A DNA stretch of 64,000 nt from Sindora glabra (GCA_020226215.1 CM035236.1:9429001-9493000); one strand, 5' to 3'; positions 1 through 13,147 are shown, counted from the stretch's first letter. Notes: generated by a model not told the origin, from the letters alone. Numbers and translations are program-made.

Positions 1-1190
1 ATTTAAATTTGACTGAATACTAGTGTAAAATTCTTTAAATTATATAAGTAAAAAATATGTTATATTACTAAAAAATTAGTAATTTTTATCAATAATAAAA
101 ATATTTTAATAATTTTTGATATTATAACAATATATAAATAAATAATAATGTAAAATTAATTATATTCTCAATAAGTCAAATTTAAATCTTAGCTGAAAAT
201 ATAAAATTCTACTAGTTACATATATGTTGTAAGTTTGAAGGTAATGTGAGAATAAAATTGTGTCCTTACATATTAAAATGTCTTACAATATTCTCCCCGT
301 ATATATATATATATTAAATAATTTGAATTAAATGAATTCTATAACTTCTTTTAAATCAATATAAACTAATTGGCTTTTGCCCTTCAAAATATAGAGTGTA
401 AAGCTTATTTATTTATTTATTTGTTCATTCGAAAAAACTATCTTCAAAAATCTTCCTATTGAGGCATTTATTATCGCTAGAAGGCAAAACTTTTTTACTT
501 CAACCGATGCATCAAACTCAACATCCATTCATATCTATCAATCATTTTTTTAAGCATTATATATGTCATTGTTTGGCCTCAATAAAAAGGCCATCCAATT
601 CCGAGGGATTCAACAAATGAGTTAAAAATTCAAGTTCTACGGGCAATTTTCATCTTTTAGTTAAAATAAAATCATCTACCACCCTTGATGATCTCAATTT
701 CTAATAGATTAACCACTTGATGAATGACACGTGGCATAGTCAGAATGATCAAACACTTCGATCAATTTAAGATTAAAAAGAGTTTGAAGAAACTTAAGGC
801 AGGCAGGAGGCACCCCACACAGCTCAATTGTGCATGGAATCAAAATTTTTGTTATGACTTTGAAAAGAAGCAAAAGGAGTAAGCCGCAAAAGTCACCAAC
901 TTTAACAAAGTGAGAGAGGGGTCCGAGAAAAAAAAAGGCACTCTTTGAGATGCTTTTAGAAATTTGAGGACCATATTTTTAGCACTAACAGAGTAGACAT
1001 GTCTTGGGCGTGAAAGGAACCCCTTTGATAGCTTATTTCAGTTCAGAAAATATCAATTAATTCAGTTAACCTTTAATTTGAATTTTTTTTTTTGCTTGTA
1101 TTGCCTGAGATTCTTCATTTTGCTTTTTCCCCCTCATTTCCTTCTTCATCTTTCCCTCTTTTAGCAAGTCAAATAATTTGATTTTTTAAA
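1..1190. other. AT-rich intergenic DNA
   Basis: I see no coding region, RNA gene or clear repeat structure here. It has short AT and TA runs around 300-320 and pyrimidine-rich tracts near 1085-1160. Confidence 0.5.
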
Positions 1191-1633
1191 GGAAAAATTG
1201 TATTTTATCCCCTTCAATTATAGAATTATTGGATTTTACTCCTTTCAACTATAGAAACTTAGATTTTACTCCCTTAAACTTTATAAAACTTGAATTTTAC
1301 CCACACAATTACTAACTTAATGAAATTTGTAACGAAAATCGTAGCTAAGTAAAATATGATAACGACAGTAAAAAATCACTGCTATTTTCACTAATTTTTA
1401 AAAAAATTTTCACTTACCGACAGTTATGAACCGCCGCTAAGGTAATAACATTATTTTTTAACCACCGTTAAGTTTTATAGAACTGCTGTTAAGTTTTATA
1501 GTCGTTAACTTGGTAACGGCAGGGGTAAAATTTAATTTTTATAAAGTTGAAGAGGGTAAAATTCAAGTTTTCATAGTTTAAGGAAGTAAAATCCAATAAC
1601 CCCATAGTTGAAGATGATAAAATATAGTTTTCC
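1191..1633. mobile_element. MITE-like element with long terminal inverted repeats
   Basis: The first about 115 bases and the last about 115 bases are imperfect inverted copies of each other. The left arm starts GGAAAAATTGTATTTTATCC. The right arm ends with its complement, finishing in AGTTTTCC. Both arms contain repeated 'ttttactccctt(t)aaactat' modules. The centre has small inverted GGTAATAAC / GTTAAG motifs and no ORF. A related element lies at about 24784-25195. Long arms and no coding content suggest a non-autonomous Mutator-type MITE. I could not settle a target-site duplication. Confidence 0.6.
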
Positions 1634-4600
1634 CTTTTTATATAGCAATTAGCATCACAAAATGAAGAAAGAGCAAAAAGCAAAGCTCCGGCCATCTTAT
1701 GCCAATTCAGAGGTAAGAAAATTTACTCATCATATTATTGTTGTATTAGTTCGAATATGATGAAAATGCTTAATAAAATTAATTTTTTATTGGATGCTGA
1801 AGTTGTGATATTGAACCAATCTTGAAATTAATGATTGATACTAGGTTTGTAAAATAGGCAGATCAAGTAAGATATAGATTAATCCTTATGAATTTCAATT
1901 TGTATTACTTGTGGAGAAACTTACTAGATTTTTTGTAATTCAAGTCTTGTCTACATCTATGATTTGATCTATAAATTCATGGACTTTAATTGTAAGTTTA
2001 CAAATTAATCCATATTATTTATGAAAAAAAATGAACTAAAATTTGGATAGATTGAACCCACCAAACTTCATAAACTAATCCACAAATTAGATTCCATTTA
2101 ACATCGCTAACTAATTCATTATATATGGCCAATCATAATTCTAGAATTTAAAAAAAATGCTAAATGCTCAAATTGACGCTTCTAGATTGTAATCTTATTT
2201 GTTAAAATTTTATGCACTTGTGTGGTAGAGTGATTGGGATTTCAATTAATAAATTTCAATGATAAATTATAACTACAATAATTCATTATATGTTATAAAA
2301 AATTCTAATAAAAGAATATATGAAGAAAATGAGAAGAATTATAAAAGAAGTATATATTTATTGAACTGTATATTGAATTATTCATATAACTTATATTTAT
2401 AAAGCAAATAGGTTATCAATTATAATATCATTTAATTATTTATAAAAAAATTAAAATCTAATAATTAACCATAATGAGAATATAACACTTAACCTATGGA
2501 CATCCATATTTGATTATAATTATTCATAATACTTGCTTTTGAATATTTATCTTGTAAAAGATATGTCTTGTTAAACCTTACCTAGGAAAAACTTAATGGA
2601 AACCGGTGAAAAAAAGAGTACATTATTATTTTAGTGAATAATCTATCTTATAAAAAATTTTGTTTGAAATATCTAATGGGAAAAAAGGCTTGTTCATGGG
2701 GAAAAAAAAAGGTATAACATGATCTTAATTTCCTTTTGTTAAGAATATAACTAAAGATTTTTAAGTCAATGTTTTTATTAACAGTTCTACTAATGACCAT
2801 TTCAACAAATTTGTTATTATGATCAAATATGATCACAATCTTTTTGTAAGCATGAGAAAGATTTTTAATAAGATATACTTTATTTTATCTCATTTGATAT
2901 ACTATTGTTTAATTAAACTTTATACATGGCATTACCTTCATGTGGATTTGTTGAAATTTTTTTCTTGAAATTTAAGGGAATTAATTTTTCATTTGTTAGA
3001 TATATGTTCAAGAAATTATAATTATAATTTATCTTATCAAGAAATATGATATAGATATATTATCATAAATAGTAATATAAGACCAAACTTTTTTATGGAT
3101 CAAATATTTTGTATCTGCATAACTATGTAGTTATATTTCAAAATTCATACAAATAACATAATCTTATATCATTGTTTTACAAAGATACCAAAATGTATAT
3201 TTAATTTTATTCTAATATCTCCTAGTTGGAAGAAAATTATATCTTATTAATAGACTTTTAAAAAAACTCTACCAAGACACGTGCAATTAGAAGATATATT
3301 AGTGTATCAATTATATCAAGATATGGTATTTTAGGATCAAGAAATTTATTATTATTTTTTAGAGTTTAAAGTTAATCTTTATTAGTATTAAGTGATAGAA
3401 CAATTGATGGAATATTCAATGGATACAAATTATCCATATAAAAATATTTTAGGATTTGTTTGTTTGATTAATAAATAAATATTTCATCATTTAAATACTT
3501 AGCCTGTCTAATATAAAATTTAATTGTTCAAGATCTTTCATCATAAACTCCCTTTTTCAAATACTCCATTATTTTTGGAAGTTCTTCTTGAGTTCCAATA
3601 ATATTCACATCACTAACATTTGCAACAATTATAAGAAAAATCATATTTAAATCTCTTGATAAAAATACAAGAAATTTTTATATACTTCTTTTGATAAATT
3701 ATTCATTAAGATAATTATACTACATTCATCTGGATTGCTTTGATCCATATAAAAATCTTTATAATTTAATTGAATATTTTTTAAAAAATTTAAATTTCAT
3801 ATTTCAAGCATTTGAAATCTTTCAGAAATTTTCATATAATATATTATTAATTGTTATTGTGAAACATGATATATATTAAATTCATTACAAATATTTAAAG
3901 TTTTATTACATTACTAGAAAATTATATCCACCATATAAGAATAAATATTCTCATAATCAATGATAACCATTGTAAAAAACCCTTATGTACAAATTATACT
4001 TTCTCTTTACAACTTTATTTTTTATTATCTTAATATGATTATACATTTATGCTTAATTAACTTAACACTTTCGAGGTGTTTCATTGGTATAATACCTTTT
4101 GATTGTTTCTTCACTTTATAAGTAAACTTAAATTTTACATTTTTATCTGAATTTTATCTTTTCTATTTTCATATAGCCAATAATCAAACATCATTATTTT
4201 ATAAATTTAAAATCCTTACAAATCATTATTTTTTTCATAATTTTGGACACTATATTGCATATAATAGTAAACATTATTAATAACTATATTTTTTTTGATT
4301 CCATCTTTCTTATTAGAGATATTATCAATCGAGACCTTTTTATTTTCATAAATTTTAAATATCTGAATTGTTGATAGTATGATTAATAAATATAAAAGCA
4401 ATTTATATAAATTAATCATAAGAAATTACGAGCGTATCTAATGTATACTCTGATGAAATAATGATTAATCTGGATGATTGGTGAGTAGAGTCTACAACCT
4501 ACTTTACTTTTTAGGTTATTCAAATAAAAAGAAGAAAGAGAGAGATCCAAATTATTTTTTGCAAAAGCAGTAACCCTTTTCATACTAAATGATAATCCCT

Positions 4601-4799
4601 TCTCTTTATATAGTTAGACTTGTGATAGAAAACTACTGATCACTAAAGGATTATAGGTTGTGGCCTCTACTTATGTAAGATCCAACTTATTATAAATCAC
4701 ACACACTGAACCAGGGTCCAATCTATTCTAAGCTTAATGTCAAAAACTAATTACTTAAAATAAATATTCTAATAACTAATTAATACTAATCTATCCTAT

Positions 4800-4851
<52 letters not shown>

Positions 4852-5209
4852 CATTAATTAATTACATGAAATATTTGAAATAACAAAGTTTAAAAAAATA
4901 ATAAGCAATTAGTGTATATTAAGCTATAAACATAATTCAAAAAATGAAACTATACAGAATACTAAATCTGAAAGGGAGACAAGTGATGTTAAATATATAA
5001 TAACATAATGTTTCATAATCTGAAAAGAATAGAATATAAAGTTAATCTTTCGATCATAATTCAAAAGAGAAAAATTCAAAATCATTAAATCTGATAGGGA
5101 AACAAATGATATATATAAAACACATCACTAATCTTTCAATATCCAAACTGTGCAATGATTACATAAATGGTCTCAGACAGTAACAAAATCTCATACTCCT
5201 ACTAAACTA
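1634..5209. other. AT-rich intergenic DNA
   Basis: Long AT-rich stretch with no credible gene. All ORFs are short and of simple composition. It holds an (AT)n microsatellite at 4802-4850. The part near 4450-4720 is less AT-rich and could be decayed LTR sequence belonging to the copia remnant downstream, but I could not pair it with another copy. Confidence 0.5.
4802..4850. repeat. (AT)n microsatellite
   Basis: Uninterrupted AT dinucleotide run of about 49 bases. Confidence 0.95.
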
Positions 5210-5224
5210 AAGCTTCATCAAAAG

Positions 5225-5700
5225 ATTTACCAAGACTCATATGAGTTACATGATTCTTAAATACTCCTACAAGCAAGCCTTTAGCTAACAGAACTGCTAG
5301 TATGTCTCCATTAGGGATGTGTTTAATCTGAGTCTGAGATTCCATAATATTTTCTCAAATAAATAAAAGTTTAATATCAAAATGTTTAGTATGATTAGAA
5401 TTCCTATAATTTTGAAAGAAGTACACAGCAAAAAAATTATCGTAAAAAATTGTTAAAGGTTATGATATAGAATCAACCAAATGCATGCCATATATTAACT
5501 TCTTTAACCATATAGCTTGACAAGTGGCTTTATAACATGCAATATACTTTGATTCCATAGTTGAGGAAGCTATAAGTGTTTATTTGACACTTTTCCATGA
5601 AACAACTCCTCCGAACATCATAAAGATATATCTAGATATTAACTTATAATTATCTATAAAAAAAGCATAATTTGAATTTGAATAATTAACAACCTCAAAG
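5225..5700 (-). pseudogene. copia RNase H domain (C-terminal pol), broken
   Basis: The minus-strand translation contains 'HTKHFDIKLLFI' followed by a stop, then 'ESQTQIKHIPNGDILAVLLA' and a 'GVFKNHVTHMSLG' tail. This matches the end of copia RNase H, where the family usually reads R-T-K-H-I-D-I-(K/R)-(Y/H)-H-F-(I/V)-R-(E/D), then the D-x-x-A-D-x-x-T-K segment. Several residues have decayed and stops interrupt it. Confidence 0.8.
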
Positions 5701-5742
5701 TGAATTAGATCTTTTATAAGTCAACATGTGATTCTTGGTACC

Positions 5743-6700
5743 TTAAAGATATCTCATTACCTTCTTAGCCGTTTTCCAATAATCCATCCTAGGATTACTT
5801 AAGTATCTACTAAGCATACTAATAGCAAAGGCTATATCTGGACGAGTGTAGACTTGTGCATACATAAAACTACTAGCAGCGAAAGCATAAGAAATTTTAT
5901 CCATTTTAATTTTTTCAATATTAGTTTGAGGAAACTGTAATTGAGATAACATATCGCCATCCTAAGTAGGCATTGAACTAAAAGCATAGGTATCTATTTT
6001 GAATCTTTTAAGTACCTATTCAATGTAATTAGCTTAGGATAAACCTAAAATGCCACAAGTTTTGTCATGATGGATTTGAATTTTGAGAACAAAGGATGCT
6101 TCATTAAGATCCTTCATATTAAAATAGCATGACAATATGCGTTTTGACTCATCTAAAAAATCAATTGAGTTACTAACTAGCAAAATGTCATCAACATAGA
6201 GTATTAAGATAAAAAAATTGCTTTCATCAAATTTCTAATAGATATATTGATCTAAAATATTCGCAATGAACCTAAGAAAGGAAATTACCTCATGAAACTT
6301 TATATACCACTACCTGAAGGCTTGTTTTAACCTATAGATGGATCTATGTAGTTTGCACACTAAGTGCTTTTTGTCAGGTTCAATAAAACTATTCAGCTGA
6401 GTCATGTAAACTTTGTGTAAGTCCCTATTTAGAAAAGTAGTCTTGATATCTATTTAATGAAGTTAAAGGTCAAACAGTGTAACAAGACCCATGATAACTC
6501 TGAAAGCATCCTTAGTAGACATAGGAGAAAAGGTCTTTGTATAATCAACACCTTTCTTTTGATTGTAGTATCTAGCTATGAGTCTGACTTTATACCTTTC
6601 AACTTCACTAGTAGCACCCCATTTGGTTTTGAAGACCCATTTACAACTAACTAGTTTGTATCCATTTGGTAACTCAGCAAGCTCTCATACATGATTGCAA
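5743..6700 (-). pseudogene. copia reverse transcriptase domain, broken
   Basis: The 5' end of the domain, at about 6480-6670, reads LVSCKWVFKTKWGATSEVER, the usual copia RT start. The catalytic YVDD is encoded at 6187-6198, inside 'ILILYVDDILLVSNS'. A C-terminal part at 5743-5952 contains the 'YTRPDIAFAISMLSRYLSNP' signature. The stretch between is interrupted by stops and frameshifts, so the domain is dead even though the active-site motif survives. Confidence 0.9.
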
Positions 6701-7299
6701 TATATAAAGGAAATTTCATCATTCATAGCCTTTTGCTACTAAGAAGAATGAGCACTTAACATTACTTACTGAAAGGATATGGGATCTGTCCCATCAATAT
6801 TGCCTGATTTAAATTCCTACAAGTATACAATACAGTCATTTGGTATTACAAGCTTACGAACCCTTTAAAATTATTTTAATTCAATGGTTGGATAATCCGG
6901 CTCTTCAACATGAGATTCTTATTTATCTGATCCGAATTTCTAACATTATCATTACTAATAGGTGAAGGTATCAAAATAGACATAGGTAAAACAGTGGTTT
7001 CATCACATGGATTAATAGTCCTAGGTACCGAACTCCTACTATTCAAGTCATCTTCAAAATAAAATGCCCAATTAGACTTGATGATCTTAGTAGAGTGAGT
7101 AAGATAACAAAATCTACAACTTTTGGATCCAGTACAGTACCCAATAAAGAATTCATTGATTATTTTGGAGTTTAATTTCTTTAACTAAGGATTATATGAT
7201 TTCACTTCTGCCTTATAATCCTATACTAAAAAATGTTTCAAACTAAGCCTCTTTCTAGTAAATAGTTCATATGGAGTCTTTAGCACTAAATTACAAAGA

Positions 7300-7910
7300 A
7301 CTTAATTCAAGATATAGACCGTAATCTCTAAGGCTTCCCTATATAAGAATTCTAGCAATGAAGAATGGCTAATCATGCTTTGACCATGTCCATTAGAGTA
7401 CGGTTATGCCTCTCTACAATCTTATTTTGTTGTGGGGTGCTAGGCATTGTATATTGGGCCTCAATACCATGTTCCTACAAAAATAAAGCAAATGGACCAT
7501 GATTTCTGCCTGTCTTAATATATCTTACATAGTACTCTTCACCCCTATTTAATTTAACACACTTTATGGCCTTGCCAGTTTTCAACTCAACTATTACTTT
7601 AAAGTTCTTGAAGTCATCTAGAGATTTTAATTTTTCATGTATAAGGTCAATCTAATTGTATTTGGAATCATCATTTTTAAATATAATGAAGTATTTAAAA
7701 CCACTAATAGCTGCTAGTGTAATTGGCCCATATATGTAAGTGTGTATTAGATTTAAAATATTTTTGGACTTACGTGCCCTTTTATTTCTAACTCTAATAA
7801 GAAATTTTCCTTTAATGCAGTCAATGCAAGTTTCATAATCTGAGAAATCTAAATTTGAAAACACACCTTGCTTGACCAATCTTTCTAATCTCTCCCTAGG
7901 AATGTGGCCT
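7300..7910 (-). pseudogene. copia gag-pre-integrase and integrase core, broken
   Basis: At about 7790-7900 the minus strand reads GHIPRERLERLVKQGVFSNL, then LDFSDYETCIDCIKGK, the gag-pre-integrase with its C-x2-C pair. At about 7385-7480 it reads TPQQNKIVERHNRTLMDMV, which carries the glutamate of the integrase D,D(35)E site. Stops occur between the two parts. Confidence 0.85.
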
Positions 7911-8279
7911 AAATGTTAATGCCACAAAATAAAAGAATTTTCATTAATTCTAGGATGTCTGCGTCCAATCACAACATTAACAAGTACATCAGAAGATGTA
8001 ACAAGATAATTATTCAAATTCAAATTATATAAACTATTTTGTAAAGTAGCAGTACCAAGAATAGCATAATCATAATAAATTTCAATCTTTCCTTCCATTT
8101 CCTTGCCAAAAAGAATAAACATAATTATCCAAAATAGAACTAGAAATCAAATTCTTTCTCACATAAATGACATTATTCAAATCCAAAATATGTCTAAAAA
8201 ATAAATATAAAGAAACTAATCCTATGTATTCAACTTTAGCCCTACTTCTTGCTACTCCTAATACAGTCTTCTCCCTCTC

Positions 8280-9230
8280 ACTTGGGATTCATTGGTTTTT
8301 AAGCCCTTACAAAGAATTTGCAATATGAACAGTTGCACCATTGTAACCACCATAAATTGAAAGATGTTTCAAGATTATTAGACTCAAAACACACTAAAGC
8401 TAGAAGGGTAAAATTGGAATATGTGCCTTTCTTTTCACACTTATTCTTTAACTTATAGTAATTAGACATTTTTTGACCAAAAATCTTACAATAATTGCAA
8501 TTGCCCTTAAATTTCTTCTATGTCCTTTTACCCTTTCCACCACTTTTCTTGAATCCAGGCTTTCCAAATATCTATGTCTTTGGTTTCTTTCCTTTCTAAT
8601 CATTACCATTTGACTTACTATTGGATCCCTGAGACAAGTGATTCATAGAAAGTAGCTGTAAGTTACTCTTTATGGTATTTTTTTCCCGAGTTATTATAGA
8701 AATCATTTATTCTACTGACCACTCTAGCTCTTGTGAATTGTAAGAAGTTCTCAAGTAGCTATATTCAGATAGCAATGATTAAAGGAATTTATAGACTAAA
8801 TACTCTCTCTTAGATCAACACTATATAATCTCAGCTTACTATAATAGTGAATCATATTCATGATGTGTTTTCTGACACCTGAGACTCCATTATAGCGAGT
8901 GTTGTCAAGTAAGGAGAGGTAATAGACCTTTTAAGTCTTGTCAAGATTCCTGAATTTCTTTCCAATCTCTTTCATGTATTCTACAGTAGTGTCCTTATTT
9001 GAGATACTCTCTAATTCCTTTCTTAATAGTGAACTTGATCACTAACAAATAAATCTAGTTTAACTCATACCACTACTTATGATAGGTCTTATCTATAGCA
9101 TTAGACTCAAGCAAAAGATCAGTCAGCTTTACTTCTTTAAGAGTTAAATCTTTCTTAGAAATTATCAGGTATATGTTCAGAGACTCTTTTTATTCATCAT
9201 AATTTATTTCATTAAGAGTCCTTATCACAG
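8280..9230 (-). pseudogene. copia gag region with zinc-knuckle trace
   Basis: Near 8440-8520 the minus strand encodes 'KFKGNCNYCKIFGQK', a degraded C-x2-C zinc knuckle, with lysine-rich sequence on its amino side. Further upstream it is compatible with a UBN2/gag-type domain but broken by many stops. The assignment rests mainly on position before the integrase. Confidence 0.6.
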
Positions 9231-9675
9231 ATAATTATTAAAAAGATAAGATTAATGTTACAAAATTAGGAAATTTTATTATGGATGTATAACATAATTA
9301 TTATACATGATTCCCAATTAAAACAAAAATCAATCAAGCAACTATATGACAAAGTGACACTAACAAAATTACATATACCATATGATTTGGCTTGTATAAA
9401 ATTTGACATGAGGATGTAATCAATAGAGTCATATCGATAGGGTACAAGAAACATTGAAATATTATAATTGTTAAATGCTTATCTAAAAGAGTTCAAAATT
9501 TAAAATTGCATTAATAATATCACACCGATAGGGTACATCCATTGTTAATGTAATATGTTCCTAAATTTTGTAAAAGGACAACATTTTCTTTGTGTAAAAA
9601 AATAGCCTTATTATAATCCTAATCATCCACTGGTGTGAACCAAATAATTTTAGTACTCATATATGTATGAAAAGT

Positions 9676-9775
9676 NNNNNNNNNNNNNNNNNNNNNNNNN
9701 NNNNNNNNNNNNNNNNNNNNNNNNNNNNNNNNNNNNNNNNNNNNNNNNNNNNNNNNNNNNNNNNNNNNNNNNNNN
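9676..9775. other. assembly gap (100 N)
   Basis: Exactly 100 undetermined bases. The round number suggests a conventional scaffold gap of unknown true length. Sequence on both sides should not be treated as strictly contiguous. Confidence 0.97.
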
Positions 9776-9879
9776 AATAATCCTTTGCAACCAATGTGGA
9801 CGGCTTTTTGTTTTTGTAGGTCTAAATCAGCTAATATACGGTATATCATATTGAATTCTGGTTAATCCGAATTCGAATT

Positions 9880-10135
9880 CGAATTTTATAAATAAAGAGA
9901 ATTATTATCAGAATTCCACAAGTTTTTTTTTTGTATCTTGTTACTCGTGATCCAGAATAGCGACCTCCAAGACAACTCTCGAACTGCGGGCCTACAGGTG
10001 CTCGTATTGTATAACTGGGCCTTGCAATTGGATCTATAGGGGCGGATGCTTTTTTTTCCCCCATAGATAAAGGAGTCAAAACTATCTCATTGAGGTTGGG
10101 AAAAACGCACCATCTCCTAACAAAGTCCATATATT
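9880..10135. other. unassigned block, less AT-rich than its surroundings
   Basis: Just after the gap, about 250 bases are clearly less AT-rich than the flanks. A minus-strand frame stays open for 94 codons, including 'SYTIRAPVGPQFESCLGGRY'. I do not recognise the protein. The composition and the EcoRI-like GAATTC repeats before it made me consider an organelle-derived insertion, but I cannot confirm this. No start context or homology supports a gene. Confidence 0.3.
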
Positions 10136-10810
10136 ATTTCAACGCACCACTACTCAAACTAAGTGATTAAGTTTAAAATGTTAGCCTTTTTCAATATACC
10201 CAGAGAAAAAACTTATTTTAATATATTAAATTTTGCTGCAGTATTTTTTTTATTCATTGGTTAATCTATTAAATATATAAATATAAGGATTCAAGATCAA
10301 ATTTGAGATGCAGAGGAAGTTAAAAGTACCAAATAATATCAAGTATTATTTTAATTAAAGGCTATCAAGAGTATATTTAGAATGATCAATGAAATCAATG
10401 ATATATTTGGCTTAATCTAAGAAATCAGTAAATCAAGGAAGTTAGTTTATGGCTGATTTCGTTAAATATATAATATATGAAAGAAAGGGAATGAGCAGTA
10501 TTTGAATTCGAATATCGGTGAATACCACGGAAAAATAAGCAGGAAGTTAGCAAGATATTAGGGGAGTATAGCAGATTTCATCTCGAGTATTAGATAGGAT
10601 CTACATTATTTTTTTAAGATACCAAATATCCACATAATTAACTGAATTTTTAGTGGATTAACATTGACCGTAGGAGGGAGCAGGCAATGATTCCAAATAC
10701 TGTCATAAGTTTAACTGGATTTGTCGAAAATTGAGATAACAGATAGCATAAAACATTGAAAGTTTACCTTTCTATCTTGGTTAATTTCAAGAGGATAGCA
10801 TCTACATCTA
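10136..10810. other. AT-rich intergenic DNA
   Basis: No gene or repeat recognised up to the left end of the Harbinger element. Confidence 0.5.
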
Positions 10811-10826
10811 GGACTCGTTTGGTTCG
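10811..10826 (+). repeat. left terminal inverted repeat of the Harbinger element
   Basis: GGACTCGTTTGGTTC, mirrored at the right end. The adjacent 130 bases carry GGGAAA/TTCCC subterminal motifs. Confidence 0.75.
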
Positions 10827-11089
10827 CAGCAATAACGTGGGAAACTGGACTTCCCAGGAAATAAACGACCCCAGAGTTGTTTGGTTGCCCAAATGGGAGG
10901 AAAAACAACTTTCCGGGAACTTGTATTTCCCATAAAACGCAGGAGGTCACTTACCCACCCCCCTCGGTAAGTTTTATTGGCTGCGTTTTCAACTAATTTA
11001 TAGACAAGAATGACCCTACTAAAATTACTTAATACCAATTTTGCCTTTGTAATTTGAATATAAGGATTCACTTCTTCCTGTATGCCTTT

Positions 11090-11508
11090 TTGTTTGTTAA
11101 GCATCTCCCGTCGCCTCTCAACCCTAGCAGCAGTCTCCGGCAAAGGTAGTAGCGATTTCTGGTTCTCGAGCTTCTGCCATCTCCGCTAAACCCTAGCAAC
11201 AGTTCCGGGCAACGGCACTAGCGATTCAAGGTAAGCCTTGACGACAGTGCTCGTTATATTTCCTCTTGTTGTGGAATTTGACAAAGAAGGGTGTACTTAT
11301 GGTTTAGCAAACTGGTATGTTTAATCCAACCATGACGGCAGAGCTTCTAAGAGGTTCTGGATATAATATCGTTGTTGTTTGCCTGTTGACTACCTTCAAA
11401 AAGATGAATAGAGTTTGTTGCATTCAAATTTCTCAGAGTGGCTGACCATATTTTTATTGCTCTTCTAACTTATAACATTCTTGCATGTAATTTGCCTATG
11501 TCATACAG
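11090..11508 (+). promoter_or_regulatory. probable 5' leader and leader intron of the transposase gene
   Basis: A GC-richer stretch at about 11090-11231 ends in a good 5' splice site (TTCAAG|GTAAGCC at 11232). A 3' splice site, CATACAG, ends at 11508, three bases before the transposase ATG. I infer a non-coding first exon and a 277-nt leader intron. No TATA box stands out. Confidence 0.45.
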
Positions 11509-11510
11509 TT

Positions 11511-12922
11511 ATGGCTCGCTTACCGTTGAGTAAAAGGAAGAAGATTGCTACTACATGTATTGCATTATACACACAGATGATGCTCATAATTTTGGAGGCT
11601 ATTTCTGAATTCTTGTATCTTTTGGCCTTTTTGGACATTAGATTGCCTCAGCCTATGTCCTATATATTTGACAGCTGTGCTGAAGAAAGATATTATGCTA
11701 GGATTTTGAATCTCAGGCCAATGATTCAAGAAAGTGACTTAGCATGCTTGGACAACCTTAGGATGAATAGAGCCTGTTTTTCTAAGTTATGTGATATGCT
11801 TAGAGATGTCGGTAAGTTACAAGGAAATAGGAATACTAGTTTAGAGGAGATGGTTGCTTTATTTCTATTCACACTTTCTCATGACACAAAAAATCGAAGA
11901 ACTCAATTGTACTTTAGGAGAAGTGGTGAGACAATATCTAGGCACTTCAATTCAATTCTCCTCGCTGTCCTTAGATGCCATGATATTCTACTAAAGAAAC
12001 CTGAGCCAGTGACTGAGAATTGCCAAGATGAGAGGTGGAAATGGTTTAAGGTAAGTTAGAATTTCTAGGAAGATTAGGTGAATGCGTAAATATTTATAAA
12101 TATATACAGTATCTATTAACAAGTTATATATATACACACTGCAGAATTGCTTAGGTGCTTTGGATGGAACTCATATTAAAGTTCGTGTTGGGGATAAAGA
12201 TAAAGCTAGATTCAGGAATAGAAAAGGAGAACTCACTTCTAATGTGTTAGCTGCTTGCACACGGGATTTGCAATTTATTTATATATTGCCTGGTTGGGAG
12301 GGGTCCGCACATGACAATAGAGTGCTTCGAGATGCACTTTCTAGAAAAAATGCTTTGCAAGTTCCACAAGGTAACACCATAGGTACCTTGACATTGCTCA
12401 ATCTGAACCAAGGAGCTTATTTGAGATGACAGTACCTAACACTTATGTTGGTTAATTATAGGCAACTACTATTTGTGTGATGCCGGATACATGAATTGTG
12501 AGGGTTTTCTAACACCATTTAGAGGCCAGAGATATCATCTCAGTGTGTGGAAGAGTGGTGCGCAACCTGTATCTGCTGAGGAATATTTTAATATGAAGCA
12601 TTCACAAGCAAGGAATGTTATCGAGAGGTGCTTTGGATTGTTAAAAATGAGATAGGGTATTCTAAGATGTACAACTTGGTACCCTAGGAAAACCGTGGGT
12701 AGAATTATCCTGACTTGCGCATTGATGCATAATTTCATTCGAACATTCATGGGTGTGGACCCCATGGAGCCCTTGCTTGAGGATGGTGAGGAAGAAGACA
12801 ATGGTGAACTTAATATTGGAATTATGGAATCTAGTGCTGCATGGACTACCTTCAGACATGATCTTGCCAATGAGATGTACAATGCATGGTTACATGACAC
12901 CACGTCATTGAATAGGGTTTAG
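11511..12922 (+). pseudogene. PIF/Harbinger transposase (DDE_4 / HARBI1-like), one in-frame stop
   Basis: Catalyses cut-and-paste transposition in the nucleus through an RNase H-fold DDE nuclease. I join three exons: 11511-12050, 12145-12370 and 12462-12922. Introns are GTAAGT..GCAG and GTAACA..ATAG, and phase is kept. The start at 11511 (MARLPLSKRKK) follows a 3' splice site. Residues about 60-160 form the helix-turn-helix-containing N-terminal region. The acidic triad is visible: D187 in LGALDGTH, D262 in LCDAGY and E310 in RNVIERCFG. Full length with readthrough would be 408 residues, normal for the family. A TAG at 12653-12655 (codon 320), just after the catalytic Glu, stands where the family usually has Trp (KMRWGIL), so one TGG-to-TAG change explains it. 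It removes the last 88 residues. Nothing else in the frame is damaged, so inactivation looks recent. Confidence 0.9.
12653..12655 (+). other. premature TAG in the transposase
   Basis: The frame before it (LLKMR) and after it (GILRCTTWYPRKTVGRIIL) is continuous family sequence, so this is a single nonsense change, probably from TGG. Confidence 0.85.
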
Positions 12923-13147
12923 CTAAAACTATGTAGCGTGTTTCACTTGTATTACATTTATGGATTGGTAGATAATATACACTTTATTCTTGTAATATTT
13001 TTATCTGAATTTGTAATAAGATGGGAGTAATGACTTCGCTTTTTATTGAACTGGTAGTATGACCATCCTAAATTGCTAAATCATGAGCAAAATGCCGCTC
13101 TAACGAATTCCTATGTTTCCTGTCTTTCCATCTTTCATTCTTAACAG
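12923..13147. other. spacer between the two Harbinger plus-strand genes
   Basis: About 225 AT-rich bases that must hold the 3' end of the transposase transcript and the promoter of the Myb-like gene. CTTAACAG directly before the ATG at 13148 looks like a 3' splice site, so the second gene may have a leader intron. Confidence 0.4.

Larger units (their letters stand above)
5210..9250 (-). mobile_element. Ty1/copia retrotransposon remnant (gag-pol, decayed)
   Basis: Reading the minus strand from about 9250 down to 5210 gives the copia order gag, zinc knuckle, gag-pre-integrase, integrase, reverse transcriptase, RNase H. Every domain is split by stops and frameshifts, so it encodes no functional polyprotein. 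Order within pol (integrase before reverse transcriptase) is what separates copia from gypsy. No flanking LTRs could be paired. The 5' side runs towards the assembly gap at 9676. The many independent lesions suggest an old insertion. Confidence 0.9.
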
